Shown in pieces: positions 9,601 to 17,952 of a DNA stretch of 64,000 nucleotides. A program made the translations under genes and the position numbers. The stretch is from Pseudomonas sp. PICF141 (lineage in GTDB: Bacteria > Pseudomonadota > Gammaproteobacteria > Pseudomonadales > Pseudomonadaceae): positions 1-64,000 of the forward strand of contig NZ_MUNM01000067.1 in NCBI RefSeq assembly GCF_002286815.1, in the 5' to 3' direction. Position 1 is the stretch's first letter; each line of letters opens with the position of its first letter. The notes below the pieces were generated by a model. It did not search any database and was not told the DNA's origin. It saw only the letters and a list, made by a program, of their open reading frames with translations.

Positions 9601-9641
9601 TCGATGCGTCCGCCGCTGGACAGGCGATTGATCTGGCTCAT
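6624..9641 (-). CDS. soxA: Sarcosine oxidase, alpha subunit
   Basis: A protein of 1005 residues, the normal size of SoxA. The N-terminal domain (to about residue 100) has the small ferredoxin-like fold with SRPRGIFAAGAEEPNA; an NAD/FAD Rossmann motif VGAGPAGLAAAL starts near residue 176; the C-terminal 400 residues are a GcvT-like tetrahydrofolate-binding domain, including YGTETMHVLRAEKGFI. It binds NAD and part of the flavin and passes the methylene group to tetrahydrofolate. Its ATG overlaps the soxD stop in an ATGA, so the two are translationally coupled. The large frame antisense to it is a GC artefact. Confidence 0.96.
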   Translation of the reverse strand: MSQINRLSSGGRIDRNKVLSFTFNGQIYKGFEGDSLAAALLANGVDIIGRSFKYSRPRGIFAAGAEEPNAVLQIGATEATQIPNVRATQQALYQGLVATSTNGWPSVNNDMMGILGKVGGKLMPPGFYYKTFMYPQSFWMTYEKYIRKAAGLGRSPTENDPDTYDYMNQHCDVLIVGAGPAGLAAALAAARSGARVILADEQEEFGGSLLDSRESLDGKPATEWVASVIAELKNTPDVLLLPRATVNGYHDHNFLTIHERLTDHLGDRAPIGQVRQRVHRVRAKRVVLATGTHERPLVYGNNDVPGNMLAGAVSTYVRRYGVAPGKKLVLSTNNDHAYRVALDWLDASLQVVAIADARSNPRGALVEEARAKGIRILTGSAVIEARGSKHVTAARVAAIDVKAHTVTSPGEWLDCDLVASSGGYSPVVHLASHLGGKPIWREDILGFVPGEAPQKRVCVGGINGVYGLGDSLADGFAGGARAASEAGFSVVEGTLPKALSRLEEPTLALFQVPHEKATARAPKQFVDLQNDVTAAAIELATREGFESVEHVKRYTALGFGTDQGKLGNVNGLAIAARSLNVTIPQMGTTMFRPNYTPVTFGAVAGRHCGHIFEPVRFTALHHWHVKNGAEFEDVGQWKRPWYFPKNGEDLHAAVKRECKAVRDSVGLLDASTLGKIDIQGPDSREFLNRIYTNAWTKLDVGKARYGLMCKEDGMVFDDGVTACLADNHFVMTTTTGGAARVLQWLEIYHQTEWPELKVYFTSVTDHWATMTLSGPNSRKLLSEVTDIDLSNEAFPFMTWKEGLVGGVPARVFRISFTGELSYEVNVQADYAMGVLEKIVEAGKQYNLTPYGTETMHVLRAEKGFIIVGQDTDSSMTPDDLNMGWCVGRTKPFSWIGWRGMNREDCVRDQRKQLVGLKPIDPTKWLPEGAQLVFNTKQTIPMTMVGHVTSSYLHNSLGYSFAMGVVKGGLKRMGERVFAPLADGSVIEAEIVSSVFFDPKGDRQNV

Positions 9642-9967
9642 ACCTTCTCTCCCAGAGCCGTGGCGGCCGCTTTCGGGCTGTCGGTCTTGTCGGTGAACTG
9701 CGGCTTGGCGCCGATCTTGTAGGTTTCGAGAATCTCGTAGGTCACGGTGTCACGGGTCACGTTGAAGTACTGACGGCAACCGGCGACGTGGTCCCACAGT
9801 TCGTGGTGCAAACCGCGAGGGTTATCGCGGAAGAACATGTAGTCGCCCCACTCCTCGTCGGTGCAGCTGTTCGGATCCAGTGGGCGCGGGATGTGCGCCT
9901 GGCCGGATGCATGGAATTCCTCTTCGGAGCGCAGTTCGCCACAGTGAGGACAGAAGATATGCAACAT
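9638..9967 (-). CDS. soxD: Sarcosine oxidase, delta subunit
   Basis: A protein of 109 residues. It keeps the zinc ligands of this subunit: Cys6 and Cys9 (FCPHCG), His60 (WDHVAGC) and Cys64. The delta subunit is a small structural zinc protein of heterotetrameric sarcosine oxidase. It sits 14 bases after soxB and overlaps soxA by four bases, the usual soxBDAG order. Confidence 0.95.
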   Translation of the reverse strand: MLHIFCPHCGELRSEEEFHASGQAHIPRPLDPNSCTDEEWGDYMFFRDNPRGLHHELWDHVAGCRQYFNVTRDTVTYEILETYKIGAKPQFTDKTDSPKAAATALGEKV

Positions 9968-9981
9968 AGGGATTTCTCCTG

Positions 9982-11232
9982 TTAGTGGGCGACTGCTGCA
10001 GCGCCGTGTTCGTCGATCAACGCACCGCTATGGAAACGGTCGATGGAGAAAGGTGCAGCCAATGGGTGCATTTCACCCTTGGCCAGGCTTGCGGCAAACA
10101 CGTTGCCCGAGCCAGGTGTTGCCTTGAAGCCACCGGTGCCCCAACCGCAGTTGAAGAACATGTTCGGGACCGGGGTTTTCGAGATGATCGGGCACGCATC
10201 CGGCGTGGTGTCGACGATGCCGCCCCACTGACGGTTCATGCGTACGCGCGACAGCACCGGGAACATCTCGACGATGGCCTGGATGGTGTGCTCGATCACC
10301 GGGTACGAACCACGCTGGCCGTAGCCGTTGTAGCCGTCGATACCGGCGCCGATCACCAGGTCGCCCTTGTCGGACTGGCTGATGTAACCGTGTACGGCGT
10401 TGGACATGATCACGCTGTCGATAATCGGCTTGATCGGCTCCGACACCAGCGCTTGCAGCGGGTGGGATTCGATCGGCAGACGGAAACCGGCGAGCTTGGC
10501 CATGTGCCCGGAGTTACCGGCAGTGACCACACCGACGCGCTTGGCGCCGATGAAGCCCTTGTTGGTTTCCACACCGATGCACACGCCGTTTTCCTTGCGG
10601 AAACCGATCACTTCGGTCTGCTGGATCAGGTCCACGCCAAGTGCGTCGGCGGCACGGGCAAAGCCCCAGGCCACAGCATCGTGACGGGCCACGCCGCCGC
10701 GGCGCTGGACGGTTGCGCCCATCACCGGGTAGCGAGTGTTCCTGGAGCAGTCGAGGTACGGAATCTCGTCGGCCACCTGTTTGGCATCGAGCAGTTCACC
10801 GTCCACGCCGTTGAGGCGGTTGGCGCTGACCCGACGCTCGGAGTCACGAATGTCTTGAAGCGTGTGGCACAGGTTGTAAACGCCGCGCTGGGAGAACATC
10901 ACGTTGTAGTTCAGGTCCTGGGACAGGCCTTCCCACAATTTCATCGCGTGTTCGTACAGGTGCGCCGACTCGTCCCACAGGTAGTTGGAGCGAACGATGG
11001 TGGTGTTGCGCGCGGTGTTACCGCCGCCCAGCCAGCCTTTCTCGACCACGGCCACGTTGGTGATGCCGTGTTCCTTGGCCAGGTAGTAGGCGGTCGCCAG
11101 ACCATGCCCGCCACCGCCGACGATGACCACGTCATAGACCTTTTTAGGGGTCGGCGTGCGCCACATCTTCTGCCAGTTTTCGTGATGGCTGAGGGAGTGT
11201 TTGAAGAGGCCGAAGCCCGAATAGCGTTGCAT
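9982..11232 (-). CDS. soxB: Sarcosine oxidase, beta subunit
   Basis: A protein of 416 residues from the ATG at 11232. An ATG six bases upstream is too close to the GGAG, which suits the second ATG better. It has the D-amino-acid-oxidase fold with the FAD motif VIVGGGGHGLATAYY near residue 37. The motif RGGVARHDAVAWG contains His184, the position corresponding to the histidine that binds FMN covalently in characterised heterotetrameric enzymes. It oxidises the methyl group of sarcosine and reduces oxygen to hydrogen peroxide. It lies 23 bases after glyA1 in the same operon. Confidence 0.95.
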   Translation of the reverse strand: MQRYSGFGLFKHSLSHHENWQKMWRTPTPKKVYDVVIVGGGGHGLATAYYLAKEHGITNVAVVEKGWLGGGNTARNTTIVRSNYLWDESAHLYEHAMKLWEGLSQDLNYNVMFSQRGVYNLCHTLQDIRDSERRVSANRLNGVDGELLDAKQVADEIPYLDCSRNTRYPVMGATVQRRGGVARHDAVAWGFARAADALGVDLIQQTEVIGFRKENGVCIGVETNKGFIGAKRVGVVTAGNSGHMAKLAGFRLPIESHPLQALVSEPIKPIIDSVIMSNAVHGYISQSDKGDLVIGAGIDGYNGYGQRGSYPVIEHTIQAIVEMFPVLSRVRMNRQWGGIVDTTPDACPIISKTPVPNMFFNCGWGTGGFKATPGSGNVFAASLAKGEMHPLAAPFSIDRFHSGALIDEHGAAAVAH

Positions 11233-11255
11233 AGTCATTTACTCCAAAACCGCGC

Positions 11256-12509
11256 TCAGCGATAAACCGGGAAGTCCGCGCACAGGGCTGCCACATGCTG
11301 CGCGACATTGGCCTCGACATCGGCGTCGCCGAGGTTGTCGAGGATGTCGCAGATCCAGCCGGCCAGCTCAACGCACTGGGCCACTTTGAAGCCGCGAGTG
11401 GTCACCGCCGGGGTGCCAATGCGCAGGCCCGAGGTCACGAACGGCGACTGTGGATCGTTCGGGACAGCGTTCTTGTTCACGGTAATGTGGGCGCGACCGA
11501 GTGCTGCGTCCGCCTCTTTACCGGTGAGGCCCTGACGGATCAGGCTGACCAGGAACAGGTGGTTATCGGTACCGCCGGACACTACATCGTAGCCGCGTTT
11601 GATAAATACGCCGGCCATCGCCTGGGCGTTATCGATCACTTGTTGCTGGTAAGCCTTGAAGCCTGGCTCCAGCGCTTCCTTGAAGCACACCGCCTTACCG
11701 GCGATAACGTGCATCAGCGGGCCGCCCTGAGCGCCAGGGAACACGGCAGCGTTGAGCTTCTTCTCGATTTCTTCGTTGGACTTGGCCAGGATCAGACCGC
11801 CACGCGGACCGCGCAGGGTCTTGTGGGTGGTGGTGGTGACCACGTCGGCGTACGGCAGCGGATTAGGGTACAGGCCGGCAGCGACCAGACCGGCAACGTG
11901 CGCCATGTCGACGAACAGCAGTGCACCGACCTTGTCGGCGATCTGGCGGAAGCGCGGGAAGTCGAGGGTCTTGGAATAGGCCGAGAAGCCGGCAACGATC
12001 ATCTTCGGCTTGCACTCGACGGCCAGGCGCTCGACTTCGTCGTAGTCGATCAGACCGGTATTGGTGTCGATGCCGTACTGCACGGCGTTGTACAGCTTGC
12101 CCGAGGAAGACACTTTGGCGCCGTGGGTCAGGTGACCGCCATGGGCCAGGCTCATGCCCAGAATGGTGTCGCCGGCTTGCAGCAGGGCCAGGTACACGGC
12201 GCTGTTGGCCGAAGAGCCGGAGTGTGGCTGGACGTTGGCGTAGTCGGCACCGAACAGTTGCTTGGCGCGTTCGATGGCCAGGGCTTCCACCTTGTCGACG
12301 TGCTCGCAGCCGCCGTAGTAGCGCTTGCCTGGATAGCCTTCGGCGTATTTGTTGGTCAGGCCGCTGCCTTGCGCTTGCATCACGCGCTTGCTGGTGTAGT
12401 TCTCGGACGCGATCAGTTCGATGTGATCTTCCTGGCGTTGCTCCTCGGCATTCATCGCCGCCAGCAGTGCATCGTCGTAACCTTGGATCTGGTCTTGCTT
12501 GCTGAACAT
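11256..12509 (-). CDS. glyA1: Serine hydroxymethyltransferase
   Basis: A protein of 417 residues beginning MFSKQDQIQGYDDAL, with GGGAGAGA before the ATG. The PLP lysine is Lys230 in VVTTTTHKTLRGPRGG, and SGSSANSAVY binds the cofactor phosphate. It interconverts glycine plus 5,10-methylene-tetrahydrofolate and serine. As the first gene of glyA1-soxBDAG-purU-fdhA it uses both products of sarcosine oxidation; the serine then goes to the SdaB encoded at 46.2-47.5 kb. Pseudomonads usually carry further glyA copies; this is the catabolic one by context. Its upstream region has a weak match to the gbc/dgc motif (see findings). Confidence 0.95.
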   Translation of the reverse strand: MFSKQDQIQGYDDALLAAMNAEEQRQEDHIELIASENYTSKRVMQAQGSGLTNKYAEGYPGKRYYGGCEHVDKVEALAIERAKQLFGADYANVQPHSGSSANSAVYLALLQAGDTILGMSLAHGGHLTHGAKVSSSGKLYNAVQYGIDTNTGLIDYDEVERLAVECKPKMIVAGFSAYSKTLDFPRFRQIADKVGALLFVDMAHVAGLVAAGLYPNPLPYADVVTTTTHKTLRGPRGGLILAKSNEEIEKKLNAAVFPGAQGGPLMHVIAGKAVCFKEALEPGFKAYQQQVIDNAQAMAGVFIKRGYDVVSGGTDNHLFLVSLIRQGLTGKEADAALGRAHITVNKNAVPNDPQSPFVTSGLRIGTPAVTTRGFKVAQCVELAGWICDILDNLGDADVEANVAQHVAALCADFPVYR

Positions 12510-12699
12510 CGCGTCTCTCCCAGCGGCATCTATGCGCCATTCGTCTCGGTAAGGCCCTGGCATTACGGCAGTGCCCTTTGGAAGCGATGGTATGACCGGC
12601 GCAGACAGGTCAAATGCCTATGGACGCCACGCAAAGGTGCGTTTACGACATGGCGAGAAATGGCATGCCGAACACAACCTTCAAATCAGAAAGGATCCC

Positions 12700-12788
12700 T
12701 GTGGGAGCGGGCTTGCCCGCGATAGCGGTGGGTCATCTGACATCAATGCTGGATAGGATGCCGCCATCGCGGACAAGCCCGCTCCCAC
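12700..12788. repeat. REP family C pair upstream of glyA1
   Basis: Arms TGTGGGAGCGGGCTTGCCCG (12700) and the complement ending at 12788, each with a mismatch in the GATAGCGG / CCGCCATCGCGGAC inner part. The 311-base gap between the TraX-like gene (stop 12821) and glyA1 (start 12509) holds this pair and, at 12510-12660, the glyA1 promoter region. Confidence 0.88.
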
Positions 12789-12820
12789 GGGGTTTTGCGC
12801 CCCTCTTTAGAAGCCCAGGG

Positions 12821-13537
12821 TCAGGCGATAAGCTGGCGCAAGGCCAGAAGCACGAGGAAATGTGCGGGATAGAGCCCATACGCCCAACGGCGCATCGGCG
12901 GCGGCCGAATGTCTTGGGCGTGTCGCAATAGCAACAGCCCCAGCAATGGCGCGATCAGACAAGCGGCAATCCCGAGGATGGCTGGATTGCTGTGAAGTCG
13001 CGCAGCGTAATACAGCACTTGCCACTGATTCGCCGCCAGGCAGACCAGCCCCGGCAGCAGGCTGAAATACCACGGGCGGTTAATCACCCACAACATCGTC
13101 AGCGGCAACAGCACGCCAAAGAAACCGAACATCAGTCGCTCCGGGAACAGTGCCGCCAACAACAAGGCACCGGCCGCCAACAGACGCGACGCAAGCATCC
13201 GGTTCTGCCAGCCAAGGGCGACCAACAGCCCCAGAATCAGCGTGGGCAACACGTTTAAGGTGTTGTGATCCGGAATGTACATCCGATAAGGGATTTCGCT
13301 GACCGCGCTAAACAGCAACAACCAACCGAAGTAGCGCCACTGCCCGTCAGTGGTTACCGGGCGAGCCCGCGACAGGTTCGCCGCCATCGCCAGGCAGAAC
13401 CAGGGGAACGCCATTCTGCCCGGCACATACAGCAGATCGACGGAGTAACCGACATATCGCAGGTGATCGAGCACCATGCTCAGCAGCGCCAGCCATTTGA
13501 GCAGATCCAGCGCCCCGTCCCGTTGCGTCATGTGCAT
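12821..13537 (-). CDS. TraX-family integral membrane protein
   Basis: A protein of about 238 residues with seven or eight hydrophobic helices. It begins TQRDGALDLLKWLALLSMVLDHLRYV, the segment typical of the TraX family, which takes its name from the F-pilin N-acetylase and belongs to a wider set of membrane acyltransferase-like proteins. Chromosomal TraX-like proteins have no established substrate. The start could be 13537 (MHM) or 13531 (M); neither has a strong ribosome-binding site, only GGGCAATT. It diverges from ltaE. The 5' extension to 13648 has no TraX similarity and overlaps the ltaE leader, so I rejected it. Confidence 0.75.
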   Translation of the reverse strand: MHMTQRDGALDLLKWLALLSMVLDHLRYVGYSVDLLYVPGRMAFPWFCLAMAANLSRARPVTTDGQWRYFGWLLLFSAVSEIPYRMYIPDHNTLNVLPTLILGLLVALGWQNRMLASRLLAAGALLLAALFPERLMFGFFGVLLPLTMLWVINRPWYFSLLPGLVCLAANQWQVLYYAARLHSNPAILGIAACLIAPLLGLLLLRHAQDIRPPPMRRWAYGLYPAHFLVLLALRQLIA

Positions 13538-13659
13538 AATTGCCCGTATTTTTCTGACAGCATCATCCCGTGTGCTCTCCTGACGATCTTGGGTAAAGTG
13601 CGCACCATCATTGACCACGATGCTCTTCACCATAAGAGCCTCGACCACGGAAGCCGGCC

Positions 13660-14700
13660 ATGACCGACAAGAGCCAACAATTCGCCAGCGACAACTATTC
13701 CGGTATCTGCCCTGAAGCCTGGGCTGCCATGGAACAGGCCAACCACGGCCACCAACGCGCTTATGGCGACGACGAGTGGACCGCCCGCGCGGCCGATCAA
13801 TTCCGCAAACTGTTCGAAACCGATTGCGAAGTGTTCTTCGCCTTCAACGGCACCGCGGCCAACTCATTGGCGCTCTCTTCACTGTGTCAGAGTTACCACA
13901 GCGTGATCTGCTCGGAAACCGCCCACGTCGAAACCGACGAATGCGGTGCACCGGAGTTTTTCTCCAACGGTTCCAAGCTGCTCATTGCCCGCACCGAAAA
14001 CGGCAAGCTGACGCCGGAGTCGATCCGCGAAATAGCCCTCAAGCGCCAGGACATCCACTACCCCAAACCCCGTGTCGTGACCCTGACCCAGGCCACCGAA
14101 GTCGGCAGCGTGTATACCCCGGAAGAAATCCGCGCCATCAGCGTCACGTGCAAAGAACTGGGCCTGAACCTGCACATGGACGGCGCTCGCTTCTCCAATG
14201 CGTGCGCGTTTCTTGGCTGCTCGCCAGCCGACCTGACCTGGAAGGCCGGCGTTGACGTGCTGTGCTTCGGCGGCACGAAAAACGGCATGGCGGTGGGCGA
14301 AGCGATTCTGTTCTTCAACCACAAACTGGCCGAAGACTTCGATTACCGCTGCAAGCAAGCCGGACAACTGGCGTCGAAGATGCGCTTCCTTTCGGCACCG
14401 TGGGTCGGGATTCTGGAAAACGATGCCTGGCTCAAATATGCTCGCCACGCCAACCACTGCGCACAGCTGCTGGCCGAACTGGTGAGCGACATTCCGGGCG
14501 TGGAACTCATGTTTCCGGTGCAGGCCAACGGCGTGTTCCTGCAACTGTCGGAACCGGCCATTGCCGCACTGACCGCCAAGGGCTGGCGCTTCTACACCTT
14601 CATCGGCAACGGCGGCGCACGGTTCATGTGCTCGTGGGACACCGAAGAAGAACGCGTACGGGAATTGGCGACGGATATTCGGCACGTCATGTCGACCTGA
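13660..14700 (+). CDS. ltaE: Low-specificity L-threonine aldolase
   Basis: A protein of 346 residues of the PLP fold-type I threonine aldolase family. The Schiff-base lysine is Lys207 in CFGGTKNGM, the same number as in the characterised Pseudomonas enzyme, and LHMDGARFSNA provides the cofactor-binding Asp. It cleaves L-threonine and L-allo-threonine to glycine and acetaldehyde. Its place near glyA1 and gbcAB fits glycine metabolism. It starts at 13660, six bases after GGAAG, and ends just before a REP pair. Confidence 0.94.
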   Translation: MTDKSQQFASDNYSGICPEAWAAMEQANHGHQRAYGDDEWTARAADQFRKLFETDCEVFFAFNGTAANSLALSSLCQSYHSVICSETAHVETDECGAPEFFSNGSKLLIARTENGKLTPESIREIALKRQDIHYPKPRVVTLTQATEVGSVYTPEEIRAISVTCKELGLNLHMDGARFSNACAFLGCSPADLTWKAGVDVLCFGGTKNGMAVGEAILFFNHKLAEDFDYRCKQAGQLASKMRFLSAPWVGILENDAWLKYARHANHCAQLLAELVSDIPGVELMFPVQANGVFLQLSEPAIAALTAKGWRFYTFIGNGGARFMCSWDTEEERVRELATDIRHVMST

Positions 14701-14707
14701 TTGTACT

Positions 14708-14842
14708 GATCATTCCCACGCTCTGCGTGGGAATGCCTCTTGGGACGCTCCGCGTTCCTGCCTCAACGCCGACGCAATGCCCAATACCGCAGTGACGCAG
14801 AGCGTCACGGGCTGCATTCCCACGCAGAGCGTGGGAACGATC
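14708..14842. repeat. REP family A pair, left of the RAYT gene
   Basis: Arms GATCATTCCCACGCTCTGCG (14708) and the complement ending at 14842 with a longer inner spacer than other copies. It lies directly upstream of the RAYT gene, the classic REP-RAYT arrangement. Confidence 0.9.
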
Positions 14843-14938
14843 ACGGTGGCGCATCGCAATTTCTTACTCACTGCGCGGCGCTGTCCTCTAGCCCCCTCAC
14901 GCAACCCCGTAGTCATTCCCACGCAAAGGAATGCATCC

Positions 14939-15472
14939 ATGGGCCGAAGCCGCTACACCATCACCGAACCCGACAAACCCCATTTCCTGACCTGCACAAT
15001 CATGGAATGGCTCCCACTGTTTATCCGCCCCTACATTGTCGATCACCTGCTCAATTGCTGGCGCTATCAACAAACCTGCCAAGGTCTAAAGCTGTATGGT
15101 TACGTCGCCCTGGAAAACCATCTGCATTTCGTTGCCGAAGCTCCAGACCTGAGCAAATGCCTGCGCCAGTTCAAATCCTTCACCGCCCGCCAAATCATCG
15201 ACGATCTGCAAAACAAAGGCGCAGAGCGCGCGTTGCAGCGCCTGCGTTTCAGCAAGCGCGCTCATAAGAAAGATCGGGTTTATCAGTTGTGGCAGGAAGG
15301 TTCACACGCAGAGATGGTGTACAGCGAAACGGTGATGCGCCAAAAGCTGGATTACATCCACTACAACCCGGTTAAGCGTGGGTACGTAGATCTGCCGGAG
15401 CATTGGCGCTATTCCAGTGCGAGGAATCATGCAGGGATGGAGGGGCTGATCGAAATACAGCGTTGGTATTGA
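14939..15472 (+). CDS. REP-associated tyrosine transposase (RAYT)
   Basis: A protein of 177 residues of the Y1 transposase family. The HUH motif is HLH at residues 61-63 (ALENHLHFV), and the catalytic tyrosine region is YIHYNPVKRGYV near residue 139, both intact. The start at 14939 has AAGGA upstream; the frame can be extended but runs into REP DNA. RAYTs are domesticated, single-copy relatives of IS200/IS605 transposases that bind and cut REP hairpins and are thought to drive REP spread. It is flanked by family A REPs at 14708-14842 and 15494-15524, so that family is its likely substrate. Confidence 0.92.
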   Translation: MGRSRYTITEPDKPHFLTCTIMEWLPLFIRPYIVDHLLNCWRYQQTCQGLKLYGYVALENHLHFVAEAPDLSKCLRQFKSFTARQIIDDLQNKGAERALQRLRFSKRAHKKDRVYQLWQEGSHAEMVYSETVMRQKLDYIHYNPVKRGYVDLPEHWRYSSARNHAGMEGLIEIQRWY

Positions 15473-15493
15473 GGCTCATAGCCCCCCAAACCT

Positions 15494-15524
15494 GATCATT
15501 CCCACGCGGAGCGTGGGAACGATC
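15494..15524. repeat. Single REP family A hairpin, right of the RAYT gene
   Basis: GATCATTCCCACGCGGAGCG followed by TGGGAACGATC: one hairpin 22 bases after the RAYT stop. Confidence 0.85.
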
Positions 15525-15602
15525 AATGATCCCGCAAGGTTGGTCTACATTGACTGGCGAGCCGTTTCGATCCGCATCGATACAACAATCAGGAGCGTAC
15601 GC

Positions 15603-16427
15603 ATGTCATTACAAGGCAAAACCCTGTTCATCACCGGCGCCAGCCGTGGTATCGGGCGTGAGATTGCGCTGCGGGCCGCCCGCGATGGGGCCAACATCGT
15701 GATTGCCGCCAAAAGTGCCGCCCCTCATCCCAAACTGCCCGGCACCATTTTCAGCGTGGCGGCGGAAGTTGAAGCCGCGGGAGGCAAGGCACTGGCCTTG
15801 CAGGTGGATGTGCGTGATGAAGTTACCGTGCGCCAGGCCATGGCCGACGCCAGCGCGCATTTCGGCGGCATCGATGCGTTGATCAACAATGCCGGGGCAA
15901 TCAAGCTGACCGGCGTGCAACACATTGAACTCAAGCGCTTCGACCTGATGCACCAGATCAACACCCGCGCCGTGCTGCTGTGCAGCCAGGCCGCCCTGCC
16001 TTACCTGAAAATAACTGGCGGCCACATCCTCAACCTGTCGCCGCCGCTGAATCTGGCCACCAAGTGGTTCGCCCAATACAGCCCCTACACGGTGACCAAA
16101 TACGGCATGAGCATGCTGACCCTGGGCATGAGCGAGGAGTTCGCCAACTACGGCATCAGCGTCAATTCCCTGTGGCCACAGACCATGATTGCCACGGCGG
16201 CCATTGAATTTCAGTTGGGGTCACGCGAGTCGTTCAAACATGCGCGCACACCGGCGATCATGGCAGATGCCGCCCATGTGATTCTGGACAGCGGTAGTCG
16301 CAGCATCACCGGGCGGTTGCTGATCGATGAGGAGATTCTGCGGGAGCATGGCGTGACGGATTTTGAAGGGTATCGGTTTGCGCCTGATTCCACCGACAAA
16401 CTGATGACGGATCTGTTTGTCGACTGA
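15603..16427 (+). CDS. Short-chain dehydrogenase/reductase (HSDL2-like)
   Basis: A protein of 274 residues. The start at 15603 has AGGAG seven bases upstream. The cofactor site is TGASRGIG near residue 12, and NNAG is at about 96. The catalytic segment reads YSPYTVTKYG, so the YxxxK pair is present, and the upstream serine appears in LNLSPPL. This is the pattern of the hydroxysteroid-dehydrogenase-like (HSDL2) subgroup, whose bacterial members are often annotated only as NAD(P)-dependent oxidoreductases. Substrate unknown; no operon partner. Confidence 0.85.
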   Translation: MSLQGKTLFITGASRGIGREIALRAARDGANIVIAAKSAAPHPKLPGTIFSVAAEVEAAGGKALALQVDVRDEVTVRQAMADASAHFGGIDALINNAGAIKLTGVQHIELKRFDLMHQINTRAVLLCSQAALPYLKITGGHILNLSPPLNLATKWFAQYSPYTVTKYGMSMLTLGMSEEFANYGISVNSLWPQTMIATAAIEFQLGSRESFKHARTPAIMADAAHVILDSGSRSITGRLLIDEEILREHGVTDFEGYRFAPDSTDKLMTDLFVD

Positions 16428-16455
16428 TTGAAGCGCCCCCCTTTTTTTGCCGGCC

Positions 16456-16541
16456 CCTGTAGGAGCTGCCGAAGGCTGCGATCTTTTGATCTTGATCTTA
16501 AAAAAGGTCAAAAGATCGCAGCCTTCGGCAGCTCCTACAGG
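16456..16541. repeat. REP family D hairpin (CCTGTAGGAGCTGCCGAAGG)
   Basis: Near-perfect long inverted repeat: arms CCTGTAGGAGCTGCCGAAGG plus CTGCGATCTTTTGA and their complement ending at 16541, around a short A/T-rich loop. It separates the convergent SDR and gbcB genes and could double as a bidirectional terminator. Confidence 0.88.
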
Positions 16542-16569
16542 TCGGCAGCCATCAAAGATGAAGCGTTAT

Positions 16570-17670
16570 CTAGTACTCGATCCGCACGTCGCCCTTCGGC
16601 ACGCTGCAGCACGACAGGATGAACCCTTCGGCTTCGTCTTCCTCGGTAATCCCGCCGTTGTGGTCCATTTCGACCTCGCCGCCCAGCTTCATTACCTTGC
16701 ACGTCCCGCAGATCCCCATCCCGCAGGCTTTCGGGATCAGCAAGCCAAGCTTGGCCGCCGCCGCATGCACGGTTTCGCCCGGCGCCACGCGAATGCTTTT
16801 GCCGGAGGCGGTGAATTCCACCTGATGCAGATCCGCCACATCGACTTCCGGAGCATCCGCCGCTTGTTCGGCTTGCTCCACTGCATCAGCGCGGGCTTCC
16901 GGCGGCGTCGCGCCGAAGGATTCCTCGTGATAACGCTTCATGTCGAAACCCGCCGCCTCAAGCATGCGCTTGACCGCGTTCATGTACGGGGTCGGGCCGC
17001 AGCAGAAGACTTCACGGTCGAGGAAGTCCGGCGCCATCAGTTCGAGCATCTTGTGGTTCAGGTAACCGCGATAACCGGCCCACGGCTCGCCCAGACCGTG
17101 CTTCTCGCAGATCAGGTGCAGGCTGAAATTGTCGATCCGCGACGCCATGTGTTCCAGTTCGCGGTGGTAAATGATGTCTTTCGGTGAGCGGGCGCTGTGG
17201 ATGAATACCATGTCGACATTGCCGTTGGTGTCGTAGAACCAACGGGCCATGGACATGCACGGCGTAATACCGACGCCGCCACTGAGGTAGAGCACTTTCG
17301 GCGCAGGGAAGTCCATGGCGTTGAACAGCCCGACCGGCCCGTGCACCGCCAGCTCCTGGCCTTCATGCAGAGTGTCGTGCAGCCAGTTGGAGACTTTGCC
17401 CCCCGGCACGCGCTTGATGGTCACCGAAAAGCTGTATGGCACCGACGGCGAGCTCGAAATGGTGTACGAACGCATGATCGGCACGCCTTCGATTTCCAGC
17501 TCCAGGGTGACGAATTGCCCCGGCTTGAAAAAGAACATGATCGGCTGGTCGGCCATAAAGCAGAAGGTGCGCACATCCCAGGTTTCCTGGATGACTTTGA
17601 CGCAACGGACGATGTGTCGACCATTGGCCCAGGTCTGGGTGGTTACCGGATTCAGGAAGCTGTTGGACAT
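16570..17670 (-). CDS. gbcB: Glycine betaine demethylase, reductase component
   Basis: A protein of 366 residues from the ATG at 17670, preceded by GGAG (an alternative ATG lies four codons upstream). The N-terminal flavin domain carries MRSYTISSSP (FAD), the NAD domain GGVGITPC, and the C-terminal plant-type ferredoxin domain has CGMGICGTCK plus a later Cys, the four ligands of a [2Fe-2S] cluster. It passes electrons from NAD(P)H to the Rieske oxygenase GbcA, which removes one methyl of glycine betaine as formaldehyde. Divergent from gbcA across a 282-base intergenic region. Confidence 0.95.
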   Translation of the reverse strand: MSNSFLNPVTTQTWANGRHIVRCVKVIQETWDVRTFCFMADQPIMFFFKPGQFVTLELEIEGVPIMRSYTISSSPSVPYSFSVTIKRVPGGKVSNWLHDTLHEGQELAVHGPVGLFNAMDFPAPKVLYLSGGVGITPCMSMARWFYDTNGNVDMVFIHSARSPKDIIYHRELEHMASRIDNFSLHLICEKHGLGEPWAGYRGYLNHKMLELMAPDFLDREVFCCGPTPYMNAVKRMLEAAGFDMKRYHEESFGATPPEARADAVEQAEQAADAPEVDVADLHQVEFTASGKSIRVAPGETVHAAAAKLGLLIPKACGMGICGTCKVMKLGGEVEMDHNGGITEEDEAEGFILSCCSVPKGDVRIEY

Positions 17671-17795
17671 GCTGTTCTCCACGGCCGACTACCGGCCTTT
17701 ATGTTGGCGATTCTGCTTATAGCGCAGCCCCTCCATTTACCTATCTGCGACATTCACATACTTATCGCGACCAGCCCCCAATTACCGGGGGTTAC

Positions 17796-17825
17796 GCGTC
17801 GGGAACAGATTGGGCCATGTCGCCC
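17796..17825 (+). promoter_or_regulatory. Candidate activator site in the gbcA-gbcB intergenic region
   Basis: GCGTCG, 15 bases, then ATGTCGCCC. The two GTCG cores are 21 bases apart (two helical turns), as expected for direct half-sites of an AraC-type dimer. The same spaced motif lies upstream of the dgc operon (35859-35888). GbdR is the expected activator of both. Inferred from sequence only. Confidence 0.45.
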
Positions 17826-17952
17826 ATGGATAAGGTTCTGGCGAGCGCCGGCCCCACACTCGCCCCATACCAAGAGATAACCTTTACACCTTGCGTAGCA
17901 AACCTGATCAGCCACTTTCGCGGCCACGCAGATGGCCTTGAGGAAACACACG

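Noticed and set aside
6609..9722. Open frame of 1037 codons on the plus strand, antisense to soxA
   Set aside because: It mirrors the codon structure of soxA, has no ribosome-binding site or recognisable domain, and starts inside a REP pair. The long open frames antisense to dgcA (31669-34374) and to fdhA/purU (3157-5922) were rejected for the same reason.
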